Below, in pieces: positions 12,701-26,400 of a stretch of DNA of 64,000 bases; the first letter of the stretch is position 1, and each line of letters starts with the position of its first letter. Made by a program: the position numbers and the translations under genes. A model generated the notes under the pieces. It saw only the letters and a list, made by a program, of their open reading frames with translations, was not told the origin of the DNA and did not search any database. This DNA comes from Certhia americana (lineage: Eukaryota; Chordata; Aves; Passeriformes; Certhiidae). The stretch spans positions 53,118,828-53,182,827 of the forward strand of contig CM031859.1 in NCBI GenBank assembly GCA_018697195.1, in the 5' to 3' direction.

Positions 12701-14607
12701 ATTTGATTAGAAGAGTGAAAACATGATCAGCTTTCTAAAAGTTTCCTACTTTTCATGGCAGCAGCTTCATAACTAACAACACTGCAACCACTGCACATCT
12801 CAGGGCGAGACAAAGTGAAAGAAGCCTAGTTCATTTCTGAATCTAGAGGTCAGAAACAAGTTTAATAGAGAAAAAAGCCAAAAGACAATGCTTATAATGC
12901 TGGTTTTGTGCCTGGACTTCAGCACTTAACATGTTTATTACTCATCTAAGTGCTTTAGCTGTTTTGTGCTTTTTGGAAGGACATTCCCAGCATGAAAGAT
13001 TTTAATATAAAACAGATAACAGGATATGCATAAAAGTCCCAAGGGAGTAACTATTTAAACAAAGTTTTCTTTGGAGAGTTAGGGAATGACAACAGATAAG
13101 GAAGATTTGAAAGAGTAATTCATTTGCAAACACCAAGAGCAAGGTGGGGAGGAGTATTTAGAACTGTCCTGCAGACAAGGAAAAAAGAATGTTGTCCTGC
13201 CAAACCAGAAATTTAATTACACTCCTATATAAATATAAGAATATACATCACAAACTGCAGTTTCCCAAAGCAGCCTCACCCATTGCAGAAAAGCCTTTTA
13301 ATGGCCACATACAAATGGGGATGGTGTGTTGTCACAGTAAGCTTTCAGGCCAAGTAGAGGCTTTATTCTGCCTTCTCAGGCAGTACTTTCAGTTCTCTTT
13401 CTGTACATGCAGAAAAGTTACAAAGCTTTAAAATAGTCCTTAGCAAACACAGCTCCAAGATGACAGTAATTTATCATCTTACAATTTTATTAACACAAAC
13501 ACATACAGCATGATATTATGAACTCTGCACTGAGAAGTCTTTGAGAGGTACTCCCAGTCTGCACTTGCTTAGGTGTTTCTTGCTTCCTTTCGGGCTCAAT
13601 AGTTTACAGGCTGACTTGAAGAATGTTTGAAAGCATATTTACCCAACTGTTCTCTATGGGTATGCTTCTTATGCATTTACTGTTAAATCCAAAACCATGT
13701 TTGAGCTCACTGTCATTGATTTCCTTTATCTTATCTAGATTTAAAAAATCCTAAGTACTTTGAAATATAAAGCAATGAGAAAATTAAAACTGGTGAAGTT
13801 TACAGACAAAGCTAATTTCAATATTTTTTTTTTTGACCATAGTATATTGGTTAACAATAGCTGGGTTTTTCTGCAAGACTATGCTCCTGTGTGTGGAAGC
13901 AATGGAGAGCATACATCAGACAAAAGGACAAGAGTCACAGTCCTGTTTAAAATGACATCATGTTCTTTCACAAATCAAGAGTACTTGATTAGTTCTCAAA
14001 GTGAGAAGTCACAAATCAAGAAGTGGAGCTCTGGTCTGGATAAAGTCTGAGTCATGACATTCTCGGAATTCTGCCTAAACATAAAACACATGTATCTAGC
14101 TGGGACAAATACATCCATGTGACAGACTTCAGTTTTGGGAGACAGCATGAATATCATGCAAACTAACATTTAATAAATTCACTAAAAAGTGGTCACAAAA
14201 ACTCACTAAAAGGGAAGGACTTATGCTATAGCTCTCAACTCTTTCTTGCACTCTTTCTTCTATAAAGATGTAACTTGGAAAAAGCAAGCTAAAAATGAAA
14301 CAAAGAAGACACCACTGGAGAGAAAGTAAGGAGTACAAAAAAAAGTGGGGTGGGGGAGGGAAAGAAAAAACAGGAAACAGACGCTGAAGACAAAACAGGA
14401 AAGAAGGTCATGATTTGCCTAATAGCCAAAAAGCTGCAGTGAGGCCAGAGAGGGGGCAGGGTGGGAAGACACCAGAATTCCAGTCAGTACAGGCTAAGTT
14501 ATATCATAGATGCTACTGGTCAGTCCACAAGATCTCCAAGTGTTGGTTCTTCAAGGCTGAGAAGATCCAGCATCTATATACACATCACTTTTAAGGCTCT
14601 TCCAGAG

Positions 14608-14647
14608 TAGCTTCTTCACTTTTGTACTAGCTTCTTCATTTTTGTAC
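14608..14647. repeat. 20-bp tandem duplication
   Basis: A 20-bp unit, TAGCTTCTTCACTTTTGTAC, is repeated directly at 14,628-14,647 with a single C-to-T difference. It is a recent-looking local tandem duplication inside EPB41L2 intron 1 with no coding content. Confidence 0.9.
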
Positions 14648-14748
14648 ATCAACCTTGTGACAAGTCTCAAGACTTGCTCCTCTGTTTCAAGATTTAAACA
14701 AGAGTACTCCTTCCATTGCACTTCTAATTATTTCATGTATTTATTTTT

Positions 14749-14768
14749 AAGCAAGCAAATGCTTGCTT
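14749..14768. repeat. Perfect 9-bp inverted repeat with 2-nt spacer
   Basis: AAGCAAGCA, a spacer AA, then TGCTTGCTT. A near-palindrome of this size is expected by chance a few times in 64 kb, so no function is implied. Confidence 0.7.
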
Positions 14769-17700
14769 TTGATTGCTAAAGAATGAAGTGAAAAGTTGTA
14801 CTTCCTGGAAATAAACTGTGTTATTGTATCTCCAAATCCATAAAATGACAGAATTCTGATTAGTTCACTTCTGTTTTTCTGACTTATCTACACGTCCTTA
14901 AGTTCCATTCAACATCAAGATTAAAGGCTACCTCAACAATTCAACTACATCTTTGGCTCACCAGTTCCTACAGTGTAAGCTTCTTTCTAGTTTAAAAACA
15001 GAACATGAATTACATCTCGTTTACTTTCTGTTGAAGAGCTCCAAGACCAAACATCTGTGTAAAATATAAATCTGAAGATGATCTAAGTGCTTTGCAGCAG
15101 TTATAAAATTGACCCATTTAAAGAAGTATTTCTGGTTTTAGCAAAAAATAATTTTAGAGATAAACAAACTTGAGCACTATGAAAAGAAAGTGATACACAA
15201 AACTAGGACAGTAGTAGAACCAAAAAAAAAATACTTCTCAAGGCCTCTGTTCTTAAACACTGACATCAAGTACTTCTAGTTGTTCCATGTAAGGAGACAA
15301 AATCATAGCCTTTCACGTATTTTCAGTTTAAACTCAGAGGTCACATCTCTCCAAAAATATAAGGGTGATGGTCCACAGGGGGAAGCTTAATTTTCCTTGG
15401 GCAGAAGCAATCTTCTAACTTCACATAGAAAAGTGGAGACAAGTCTTTTTGACTTGTTTACATTACAAGGTAATCTAAACGCACAAAAAATTGCATTACA
15501 TGTACAAAGAGTCATAACTGGTTTATGTGCAAGTTATGAAACCTACAAAAAGTTATGAAATGAGTTTTACTTTTAAAATTATAAGCAAAACCAGAAGTAC
15601 TCCCAGCTTAATTTCTGCTAAAAACTATCACACAAGCTAAATGTTTGTGCACATCAAGAGATACAACATTTTCATGTTGAATATTCCAAGCTAATTCATG
15701 CTGTATGACATCACTGAAAATCTGAAGTCCAATTCGAGTCTGGAAACAGACAACATTAACTAGACACTCCAATTCAACAGAATTGGATTTCACCACATTT
15801 ATGTACAAAATGAACCAAATCCTCATCAGGTGAAGAATTCTGTGTTGGCAGATTCATCCTATGAAGTACTGCTGTCATCACATGACTCCCAGCAACTTCA
15901 TTACTCATCATGACCACATGCGCACAGAAATAATTCAATATTTGAAGCAAAATGAATATGCAGTCTTCTTTCCGCACAGAGTAACTGCAGCATTTCTCAT
16001 GCCAATTAAAACAATGTTTCATTGTCTTCTTTAACAAAGGAGAATGAATTTTAGACTGCACATGTCTACAGACTACACTGTAACACTTGAGATAAAAATT
16101 TTAAATATTAAACCTACTGGAAAAGGAAAACAGAGAACGAATCTGAAGGCATTCCTTTTAAGATATACAGATAAGTAATACGACACATATGTTGTGACTT
16201 ACAAGAGTTTCAAATTGTTAAAGAAAAATATATTTTTTTGTCCCACAAAGATTATGTGAAATATACAAAATTATGTACAATACTTCACATAAAATGGAAA
16301 GCATGCTAAACTATCCAAAAATATTCCAACAAATTTATTAATATAATTCTTATTCTGAAAATGTATTACCAGCTTGTGTTACTCAACACTAAAATGAGTA
16401 TTTAAGCCTTTTAAATATATTTAAAGTCATATGATCAAGAAACATTTAGATGAAAACAGTGAAGAAAGAACTATGTTGGAGCACACGGTTCCATAATCCT
16501 GTAATGGGAAACAGATCCGCCAAAATTGCCAAGACAAAGCAACAAGGCAGTTTTCAGGTATGATGTGTGGGCTTCACCATTTGCAACATGCTGAAACCCT
16601 TCTTGCTTCATATTAGTTTCACATATAAGCATCTCTTCCATCCTCTCTTCCTCTCCCTCCCCTCCAGTATCTTCACTTAATCTTACTTGCTTTTTTTAGA
16701 ATCTTCCTGATTATCAACTAAGTACTATGTCTTCTACTCTTAATTCCATCACCATTGCTAGAAAGCCAGGGTGCCAAACTGTGCCAAGAGCCTGGCTTAC
16801 ATCCAGACAGTTTAGCGCCTCACCTGAACAAAAACAATATAAACTATTTAACATGCAAGCTGGATTTTTCTTTCAAATCTTATCCACAGAAGAACAAGTA
16901 AAACAAGCTATTCACACAATTATGTGAATCTCCTTATTTGCCAACTGATCAAAACAAAAAATATTTCAAATCTAGTACTTAAAAGCCATTCAAGTGATGA
17001 CAAATTAAGCCACAAGCAAATAATAAGAATGAAACCGCTTCAGAAATAAAGAATGCTTTTCTGCAGCTAATTTTTTAATGAGAACTATACTACTATCTAG
17101 TATTGGGATTTTCTTTGTGCCTGAAGCAACTGGAAACCAGTTCAGCCAACATATCACAAAGATGTCCTCGGAGGCTGGAGAGATTCAGTTTTTCTTCTTC
17201 TATGCAACACAACATGCATTCCAGTGAGCATTTTCAACATCCCAAATAATTGGGGAAGTGACAGAAATGCTCTTTAAACAAAGCAGTAACAAAATCTGAG
17301 AATATTATAAATCACCAGATTTTTCTGCTCACATCTCCCAAAGTATCTTGTTCTGAAAAGCACGGATTATGTTCTCGATCCACAGCCTATGAAGACTTTT
17401 GCGTTCTCTAACTGAAGGGATTACAGGTATCAAAAATGAACACCGGAATTCCTTTCATATGGAATCTCTTCCAGAACAGCCCCTGAGTAACAGAGATGAA
17501 AGTGGCAGACCTAAACAGTTCCAATACTGCCTGACAAAAACCGCAAGGCAAAGCTTGTGTGGAAGAAAAGGATTGTATGCTCTGTTGACGTTGTCAGCAA
17601 CCTCCTTTAAACTGTCTTGGCTGGGATGAATAGCCTAAGTCACCAATCCATTTTATGACTGCTCAATCTGAGCCAGGGTTTAAGCACTTGCTGTGCTGCA

Positions 17701-20700
17701 CAGCCTATGTTAATCTCAGTACACGTTAAGATACACAGAGAGCTGCAATCTGCCCAGCAGACAAAGAATAGCCCTCATCTTCTAAAGGAGGTCTAAATGA
17801 GGACTGTGTTCATCTAAGGAGTAGATTTTCCAGTTCAAAGAATAAATATAAAATTTTAGCAAAAATATATATTCTTGATTACTCAATTTGGAGCAGGTTT
17901 AACTGCTTGCTGACCTCCTGCAGAGACAGTAGAAACATCACAGTCTTTTTCTTCTCTTAATTTTGACCATATACTTTGAGAATTGTCTCTAACTAATCCG
18001 TACTAATCCTTTGGTATATGAAAATAAATACATCCTTGAGTAAAGGAAAATAAACCCAGCAGGAATAAAAATCAATTACCAAAAGAAAAACTTTAAAAGG
18101 AAAGATGCCATTTTTCTTTTCATTAATTCCTAGCATCCCAGGGCTGCTGAAAAAGAAAGAATACTGAAGTTTCTTAGAAGCTGTGCAATATTTCTTCTAC
18201 TAAGTGTTTTATTCCTTCAGGAAACACAGCAAAAATAAAAGGAATGCAAACAAATTTTAAAAAGCTCTATTACAGCAAATTTTTCTTCTAGCTCTGAGCA
18301 CTTTGAGATTGATCCAAGAAAAGTTTGTAACATTTAAAAACTAAGTTCATGGAGAAAGTTCATTTATAAAAGACATAGAGAAAAAAAGACTGTTTTGTAA
18401 AGAAATTTGTATTGCGGTGTTTTAAAAATTCTTTTAGGCTGCTTTAATTATAGATGCTCAAACAGACCTGACAACTGGTTTGAAAATATTAAAATCTTCA
18501 TGTGAATTAATTAAGTGATTGCAATACTCCATAAAACCACTTTCTAAAGACATTTCAAGTTTTTATTTGAGACATCAACAAAGCCCTTCTAAAGTATTCA
18601 GTTTAATCTTTCATAAATAGAGAGTTTTTTCTAAAAAGAATAACAAGGAATCCTAAGTTCTGTATATGGCAAAGCAACAAAAGCCCTCAAGGTTAGATGC
18701 TAAATTTTAAGTACATTCTAAACAGAGCTAGAACTCACCATGTACTGAAACAGAGAAGTTGTATTTCTTAAACAACTAGAACAGGTATCCCATTGTGTTA
18801 CATTTCCTACTCTTAAATCAGTTGCCCTGTAGCCAGTATTCATTGACCAAGTCCATCAATAACGGGGTGAAAAACCTTTTTTGTCAAAAGGTCAGCACAG
18901 TCTGAAAAAGGGCACTATTTCTGAGGATTTCTAAACACACAGGTTGTACTGATTTGATGATAAAACTACCTTAAAGAATACCTCCTCTGATTTCAATTGG
19001 TTGGCAGTACTTACTGATCTGTCAAACTGTGTGCATTTGCCTGCATACAGGTATTATCTGGATTTTTCTCAAAAAGTGTTTTGTTTTTTTTGTTCAGTAG
19101 TTGTTAAAATGCATTTATTTCAACAGTAATGTAATCCTACGTTTGGCATTGCTGTCGTGATACTCAATTACACACATGGTCAACCCATAAGGTCACTTAC
19201 AGTATACAAAGCAGCAAGGCATTTTCCCCACTCCTCCTCCCAAACCACTTGTACACCTATCAGAAAATTCCAGTGGTCCTTTAAAGCTCTGCCATGGCAC
19301 TAAAAGTCTGTCACTCTATTTTGAAGAGTAAGAAGACATACCATAAGTTCTTTCAGGTGTGATAAAAGGTTGCAAAGGGTTACTTTAACAGTACAAATTA
19401 TCCAACTGACGTTTGAGCTATCCCTCTTTTGAATTAAGTTTGGTGTCCAAATATCTACATTCACATCAATTATTAACAGGCAGCATTTAATTCTCAAACA
19501 AAACTACATACAGCTTAAGACAGAAGATGCTATATCACAATTCACAGTGCTATTCTGGACACATCCATCAGCACATAAACTTGTTGTTAGATTGGTAACT
19601 CCTAAGGAGCATCAGTACCTGACTTCTGCTGATCCAACCATATCACAAAAAATGGTACTGCTGAAAAATATGTATTTCTTATCCAACATTTCCCTTTTTA
19701 AAATCACAAATCTCTAGAAAATGTATGCTCTTATAGCTGCTTTTCTCCAATATCTCAAAGCAGTAAGCATGTGTCTGTACATATCCAAACTACTTCAGCA
19801 ACTAGCAGCAGTTAAAAAGGAATAACTGTAAAACTCAGTGTATTGGTTTGGCACATACCTGTTACATCCCAAGCTACAGCATTTTTGATACCTCATCCAA
19901 TTCACTTAACTACATTAACAGTAGCTGCAATCCCATTTTTGACCACAGGATAAACACGTTCTGAAAACATGCAAAAAGACTGGAAACATAGCCATTGGAA
20001 ATAAAGTCTGTCGAATTTAATTTCCCTTATTAAACTCTATTCCTTACCTTTGTGAAACTACAAATACATAATTAGCAAGCAGGCAAAAAGACTAATTCTA
20101 GGCAGAAGTAAGAGTATTTTGAGTGAAATCTTGACTCAAAGGTGGTCTCAATGAGCCAACAGATTTATTTCCAGTATGAACAAGAAGCATGACTACTATA
20201 CTATATAAGTAACACACCCTCCCTATCTTTAACCTAGATATCACCAGTGCCAAAAAAGATACAGCAAGTTCTGATCCCTACAGGATATATTACTAAATCT
20301 CCATGTTGTTCTAACCCAAACTTTAACAGCACAAGGCTCTAATACACATTATTCTATTCATATCTTAAATAAATTTAATAAATTGAACAGCAACATATTT
20401 TTTTCCCTAAACACAGGGATTTCTTTTCATGCTTGAAATTATGTATATAATACTGGTGAATGAAACATTAAAGAAAAAATAATGACTAAACTATTACGGA
20501 ACCATATATTCCATTCTTAAAGTGTCTCAATAAACAGGGTTGAGTTTCAAAAGAATCATAAACTGATTGCCCAGTTAGGGCCCTTCATGCAAGTGCCACA
20601 TGAATATTCAATGTATTTTGCTACTTCAGGATCAGGAGCCCTCCAAGGAAACTTTTTATACAAACTCTGCAGTGAATAGCATAAACCAAAATGAACAACT

Positions 20701-22729
20701 TTGTCCACAACTGTGTATGGTAGCTCCACCTTGCCAAAATTCTTCAAACAAATTACTCCCTTTGTATCAGAGATGTGTAACTACTCCAGGAAATTAAGAC
20801 TGAACATTCACAATCCTTTATTTTAAGCCTGTATTTTCTTGACCTCTCACTACCCATTTAGATGTTTTGGTGGTTTTTGCAGAAGAAATAGTTACAGCTA
20901 AATGAATCAAAAAATCTAGCTGGCTTAGTGCTCTGCACAGTGCAGAGGGACCACCCAGATTAATACGTCTTTACTGGCAATGTGCAATACAATTTGAATT
21001 TCTCCCAACATGAATATCAAACTAGATTTTTAAACTGTTAAGATTTATCAATAACATTCAACATTTCAGGCAGAAAGAGTTAGGTGAGTGTTCCTCCCCT
21101 TACGGTAATTCCTCCATTCATGACACCTCAGTACTGTAAGATACTATCTTCAACACAGCCCTACACGAGGCTGGCAGCCTCTCTGCTTCAAGCACTTCGT
21201 TGGAGTGCCTCACAACCCCCACTTCTCAGCAACGTAAGAAAGGCAAGATGCCAGGCAACACAGATTAAAAGATCTCAAGAAGTTTAATAACAATTCTTAA
21301 TGAAGTCTCCAAATACACTTGACTTACCCAATACTCTGTATCACATTACTTATGAATAAAATTGATATTACTATAAGAGTAAAGAAAGCATGTTGTAAGC
21401 AGACACATATTATGCTCATTTTCTTTGCTGGAATGCAAAAGCTACAATAGCTTTCAGACTTCCCCTACCACTGGATGAGGAAAGCTGAACTATATAGTAA
21501 CACTACAGTGGGAAGAAATTGTAAACAATTTAATTGAGAAAATCTGTTCTAAAAATGAATGGTTATAATTTTCTGGACTAACTATATTAAATATAAGTTA
21601 AGTGGTTTGGGGTTTTTTCATACAACAAACAAATGAGATTTTGGGACCAGTTTCCCCAAAAGGCAACAGGATTAACAAACCAAACAGTACTTGCAAGGTC
21701 TTGAAATGGGTGTCATTTATTTTCAATTCTTGATGACCCAGGAGATCTATTCTGAGTCTTTAGTATCTAACAATTCAAACCTCCCAACACTTACCAAAAC
21801 TGAAAGTAGGACTTTGTCAATCTACAGCACTGTCATAGCACTCAGCATCTCCTTTATGCACCACTTTAATCTTTCAGAATAGGAACACAGAAACCCAATG
21901 TCCTTTCTCTGCTGCTTTGAAGAGACAACTCTCTTTTTAGCCAGTCAAATAATGTGTTCTGCACTCTCTCATAATTTAATCACTGTCAGTCATAACAGCC
22001 TATTGAGAAAAATAATCCACTCATTTATTTTATCATCAGCGCACTCAAGCATGGTCAATTTACGAGCAACATAGTCACATGCATCAGCCATGAGAGATCC
22101 ATTACAGAGCTGCTGGAAAGTTTGTGAACAAACAAATTGCTTTCCTCTGATTATCCATAGGCTAAATCTAGAAGTCTCACAGTCTTTCATCATCCTAGTC
22201 TCACAGGAGAACAAAAGAATGCCTTCAAGAACAGTGCTAGTATTTATCCCAAAACATGTTGACACAGCAGGCTAATTAAAACTTTAAATTTTAATACTAA
22301 ATTACACTAATAATATCTCATCCAAATCAGGTGTTTATGGAAGAAAATGTCATTTTAATCCCATCATAGCAGCTCACAGGACATCTGACAGAAGCAGCTT
22401 TTTCTGCTGAGAGAACAAAAGCAACAGCTGCTGCTGAAAGTGCAGGAGCTGTAGAAGGAATGCTAAAAGGCTTGGGAGCTACCAGGCTGTAGGACAATCA
22501 GGAGTTGACAAATAGCAGTCAGACCAATACACCTGCACGCACTTAGCAAGCCTGCTCATAGTGCCAGGTTAATGAAGTCATGCAAGTAACATCTATGAGC
22601 TCTAAGAAATCCAGACATTGCTAATCCAAGAATTGTCACTATGCATTAGCAGTTACAACAAGACAGAGGATTTAGGTGTGAGTACACACATTGTTTAAAT
22701 GCTTGCACACAAATGCATGTGTGCCACTC

Positions 22730-23497
22730 AGCAAGACTTGCCAGGCTTGAGAGCTGGGCAGAGGGGAATAATCCAATGAAGTTCAACAAAGATCAGCAAG
22801 GAATAACCCTGTGCACCTGTAAAAGTTAGGAGGTGACCTGCAGCAGGTCTGCAGAGAAGGACATGGGGATCCTGGTGGATCCACGCAAGCTATCCACGTA
22901 CCAGCAGTGTGCCCTTGTGGCCAAAAAGGCCAATGGTATCCTGGGATGCATTAGAAAGGGTATTGCCAGCAGGTGGAGGGAGGTGATCCTGCCCCTCTAC
23001 TCATCCTTAATGAGGCTACACCTGGAGTTCTGTGTCCATTTCTGAGCCTCCCAGTCCAAAAAAGACAGGAACTACTGGAGAGAGTTAAAGTGCGGGCTAT
23101 GAATGTGATTACAGGGCAGAAGCATCTCTCTCAGAGCTGTGACTATTTGGCCTAGAGACAACCAAAGTGATCTTATCAGTGTGCACAAATATCTAAAGGA
23201 CAGGTGTCAAGAAGATGGGGCCAGACTCTTCAGTAGTGCCCAGTGATAGGACAAGGGTCAAATTCAAACGCGAGAAGTTCCATCCCAGTGTAAGGAAAAA
23301 CTTCTTTACTTTGAGGGTGACAGAGCACTGAAACAGACTACCCAGAAAGGTTGTGGGGTCTCCTTATCTGGAGACATTCAAAACCTGCCTGTCCATGGTT
23401 CTGTACAATCTGTTGTAGGTGAACCTGCTATAGCAGGGGGGTGGACTTTGTGATCACCAGGGGTCCCTTTCTACTCCTGCTGTTCTGTACACTATAG
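22730..23497 (+). mobile_element. CR1 LINE, about 770 bp, 3' part
   Basis: This is the longest CR1 copy in the window, in plus orientation and therefore antisense to EPB41L2. It starts near the CCAGGCTTGAGAGCTGGGCA motif, runs through the C-terminal part of the CR1 ORF2 and the 3' UTR (for example GTAAGGAAAAACTTCTTTACTTTGAGGGTGACAGAGCACTG), and ends close to CTGCTGTTCTGTAC, in place of the usual short terminal repeat. The 5' end is truncated, as is normal for CR1 insertions. Divergence is moderate to high and the copy cannot be active. Confidence 0.92.
22833..23045 (+). pseudogene. CR1 ORF2 C-terminal remnant
   Basis: This residual open frame of 70 codons lies within the CR1 copy. The peptide contains [12 protein letters not shown], then [20 protein letters not shown], then [20 protein letters not shown]. 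This is the conserved C-terminal end of the CR1 reverse transcriptase polyprotein. The frame is cut by a TGA just after the HLEFCVHF stretch. The catalytic reverse transcriptase and endonuclease domains are absent because of the 5' truncation. Confidence 0.88.
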
Positions 23498-26400
23498 TCT
23501 TATCTGCCATCCAGCCAAAGATTGCTCAGGAAACACCCTCCTACATCATTTAAATTTCTATTCTAATAAAGATTGGTCAGAAAATTGTTCAGATTATCAT
23601 AAATGCAAAAGCCTGTTAAGAATTTTCAACTGGTAACTGATGAAACTGAATATGTAAAAAAACTTTTAATTGGAGAAACTCATTGAATCCTGCCTTTTTG
23701 TGTGCCATATGCAGAACACTTGCACAATATCCAGCCTTACAGTTCTCGCATCTCTTTTATTTTAAAAACAGGATATAATTAAAAATGTAGCAGTTAAAAA
23801 AGCCCAGATTTCCAGTGTTAACATTTTCAGTCAGGAGATGCAGGTAAACCTAGAAATTATCTACAACTAAGTTTAAAAAGAGACCCAACTAAAGAAGCAT
23901 CACTTCAAGCAACCAGCCATTAAGTTCCTTGGCAAGGTACAGAAGCCTCACCCACCTATCCTTTTGGCAGCAGTAGGACGCTACAGGGCAACCTATGTGG
24001 GAGACATGGCAGACATCACTGTACAGTCTGCCAGAGCCTCACACATTTATCTGGAGAAAAATTGTGGAAATAGCCCATATGCTGACAATTTGGAATGCTC
24101 TGATTTACATTACGTTGTGTTTTGCAATTTACCTGACCAAGACAGCATTGCAATTCTCGCAGCATACCGAGATTAGGTATTTCTTTAACTCTGACAGAAA
24201 AGATTTCCAGACAAATCATAGATAATTTCTTTTTTATTACAGCAAGACTTGCCTATGAGTCAGAGCATAATTAATTCTCCGGACACTCAATCATGTAATA
24301 CAATGCACTCCAGCTAATTAACAGAGCCAATGTATTAGGCAGTTACTTAAGTATTACTTGTCTTGAAGTGATTTTTTGGCTGCTAGAAGCAAATCTGCTT
24401 TGAATGCAACTGCTTTTAAAATGAAAAGCTAATAAGTGACTTCCATAAGAAACCCACAGTATATCAGAGTTGTCTAAGAAACCATATATACACATAAAAA
24501 CTGGCATGAAGAGCATCATACCTATTCCCCCATTTACAGAAATTTAATTTAACCTCTAGAAATATTTTGTATCATGAAATATTACTTTTTCCAGTTAAAT
24601 GGAAATTATACATTTTGAACTATTTCTTTATAAGCATGAAAATATTAGCATTGCAAAACTTCTGGTTACTTTCCCACTAAGCTACAAATCACTATACTAT
24701 TCAACTTGTAGGTGTCAAAACAGTAAAGCAATAGAGCAGCACTGCAACTACCCAAAAAGCTGACACAACTAACTCAAGCCAATACCTTTCAGGACCTTTT
24801 CAGGCTCCAAATGTAATCATTGTTGAATTTTCCAGAGAACTCAGTGAGAAGCAATTTTTCATGCAGTGATCAGTATTAAAATCTGATGAGCCCTCAAAAA
24901 AAGGCGGAGAACAAAAGCTGGAATTTATGACCCAATTAGATCAGACACACCATTGCCTCAATAAGCACATACACCAAGTCTGCCATGGTTAGAACCTCTA
25001 ACTCAGTGATGTTCACATTTGGGATTCATGCCCTGAAAAAGTAATTCTGTCGCTTGTCAATTAATAGATGTAAATTCTAAACAAAAAACAAGACAGGAGT
25101 TCATTCCAGCAATCTCATCCACAAAATTAGGCTATCATTAGGTTTCTCTTCAAAAAAGCCCATGGATTCTGATCATTGGTTTGTTAACTGTTTAACTTCG
25201 TGCCCCTGCTACCTCCCCAGTCTACAAGTTGTTTCCTATCAGAAAGCACTGATGGCAATGTCCTTCACTATATGCCCTTATGCAGACATTTAATACAGGA
25301 TATCTATAAACTCACAGAAAATGACAGTTGTCACTTTTATAGCAGTCTTCTCTTTCAGAATTAAGTCTGAACTGTAATGTGTTTTTCAAATATTCTCTAT
25401 GGACTTAAGCATAAGATAAATGTATTTATATGAGTAAGACTTACAGAAGTTAAATAACTTTTACCCTTGAGCAACAGTCTGGTCCCAGACAATCCACAAC
25501 TGCAGTAAATGTATCTTCTAGCAGCCCAGAAGGAGGTCCCCTTGAAAATTAACTATCAATATCATGCTATCACAATGGCACACAGGGTCACCTAAATCAG
25601 CACTAACCATAGGGACATCACAGGATCATCCTGAAATAACAGTGAATCCATAAGGACACATTGCACTCAGCAATCCCACTCATGAATTACTGCTGATGCT
25701 TCCCTCTCTAGAAAGAGTATGCAACTCCTAGGTTCTCAGCAAACAAAAATTTTGGTGTGAAATCATGGGGCAATGAAGTTTACTGTCACTTTAACAGCAG
25801 TGCTGCTTTAAGATTGCACTAAACAGCTACAAACAACTTAGTTTCCTACTGACTGTTAAAACAGGTCCATTTCAATGTCCATTTAAAATGATGGTTATTT
25901 ATGAAAATTTCAAGATAATTAAAGGAATATTTGCTGTAAGGAAAAAAAAAGAAGGGCCTAAATCTGTACTCAAGAGAGATTCTCCTAACCTCCTTTCCAA
26001 AATTTGCACAGACTGACATAATACAATGGCTTGCATCTGACTACACACGACAATGGAGAGTTATTCCACAGAAATAAAATTTTCAAGGAAAACTTGTTTC
26101 CTCTGGGGACACACCACACCTTACTTTGTAATGACTGACTTGTCAATATCTCTAACCTTTTGCTACATTTGGAATATAATATAAATATATAATAATTTCC
26201 AATTTCAAACATAGTGTATTGCATGACACTACTTGCATTAGAAGTTATAGGAGATACATTTGATCATCTCAGAACTCATTCTCAGGGCAACTCCAAGACT
26301 GGCATCCAAGTAATATGTCAGATACAACAAATACTAATGATAAATTCTCTTCAAAAGGTTGTACTATAAAATAAGTAGAAAACAGTCTTAAAGGTAAACA

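Larger units (their letters stand above)
2131..22725 (-). other. EPB41L2: EPB41L2 intron 1, left part
   Basis: This is about 20 kb of AT-rich intron. Open frames here (for example 5,694-6,086 minus and 11,213-11,635 plus) have no recognisable domains, no family resemblance and low-complexity composition, so I read them as chance. Small local structures are listed separately: a short shuffled duplication at 6,666-6,716, a 20-bp tandem duplication at 14,608-14,647, and an inverted repeat at 14,749-14,768. I identified no tRNA, snoRNA, miRNA or well-preserved transposon in this stretch. Confidence 0.7.

Noticed and set aside
23964..24225. Overlapping frames open in two plus frames and one minus frame
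   Set aside because: Simultaneous openness on both strands with no family resemblance indicates locally low stop density.
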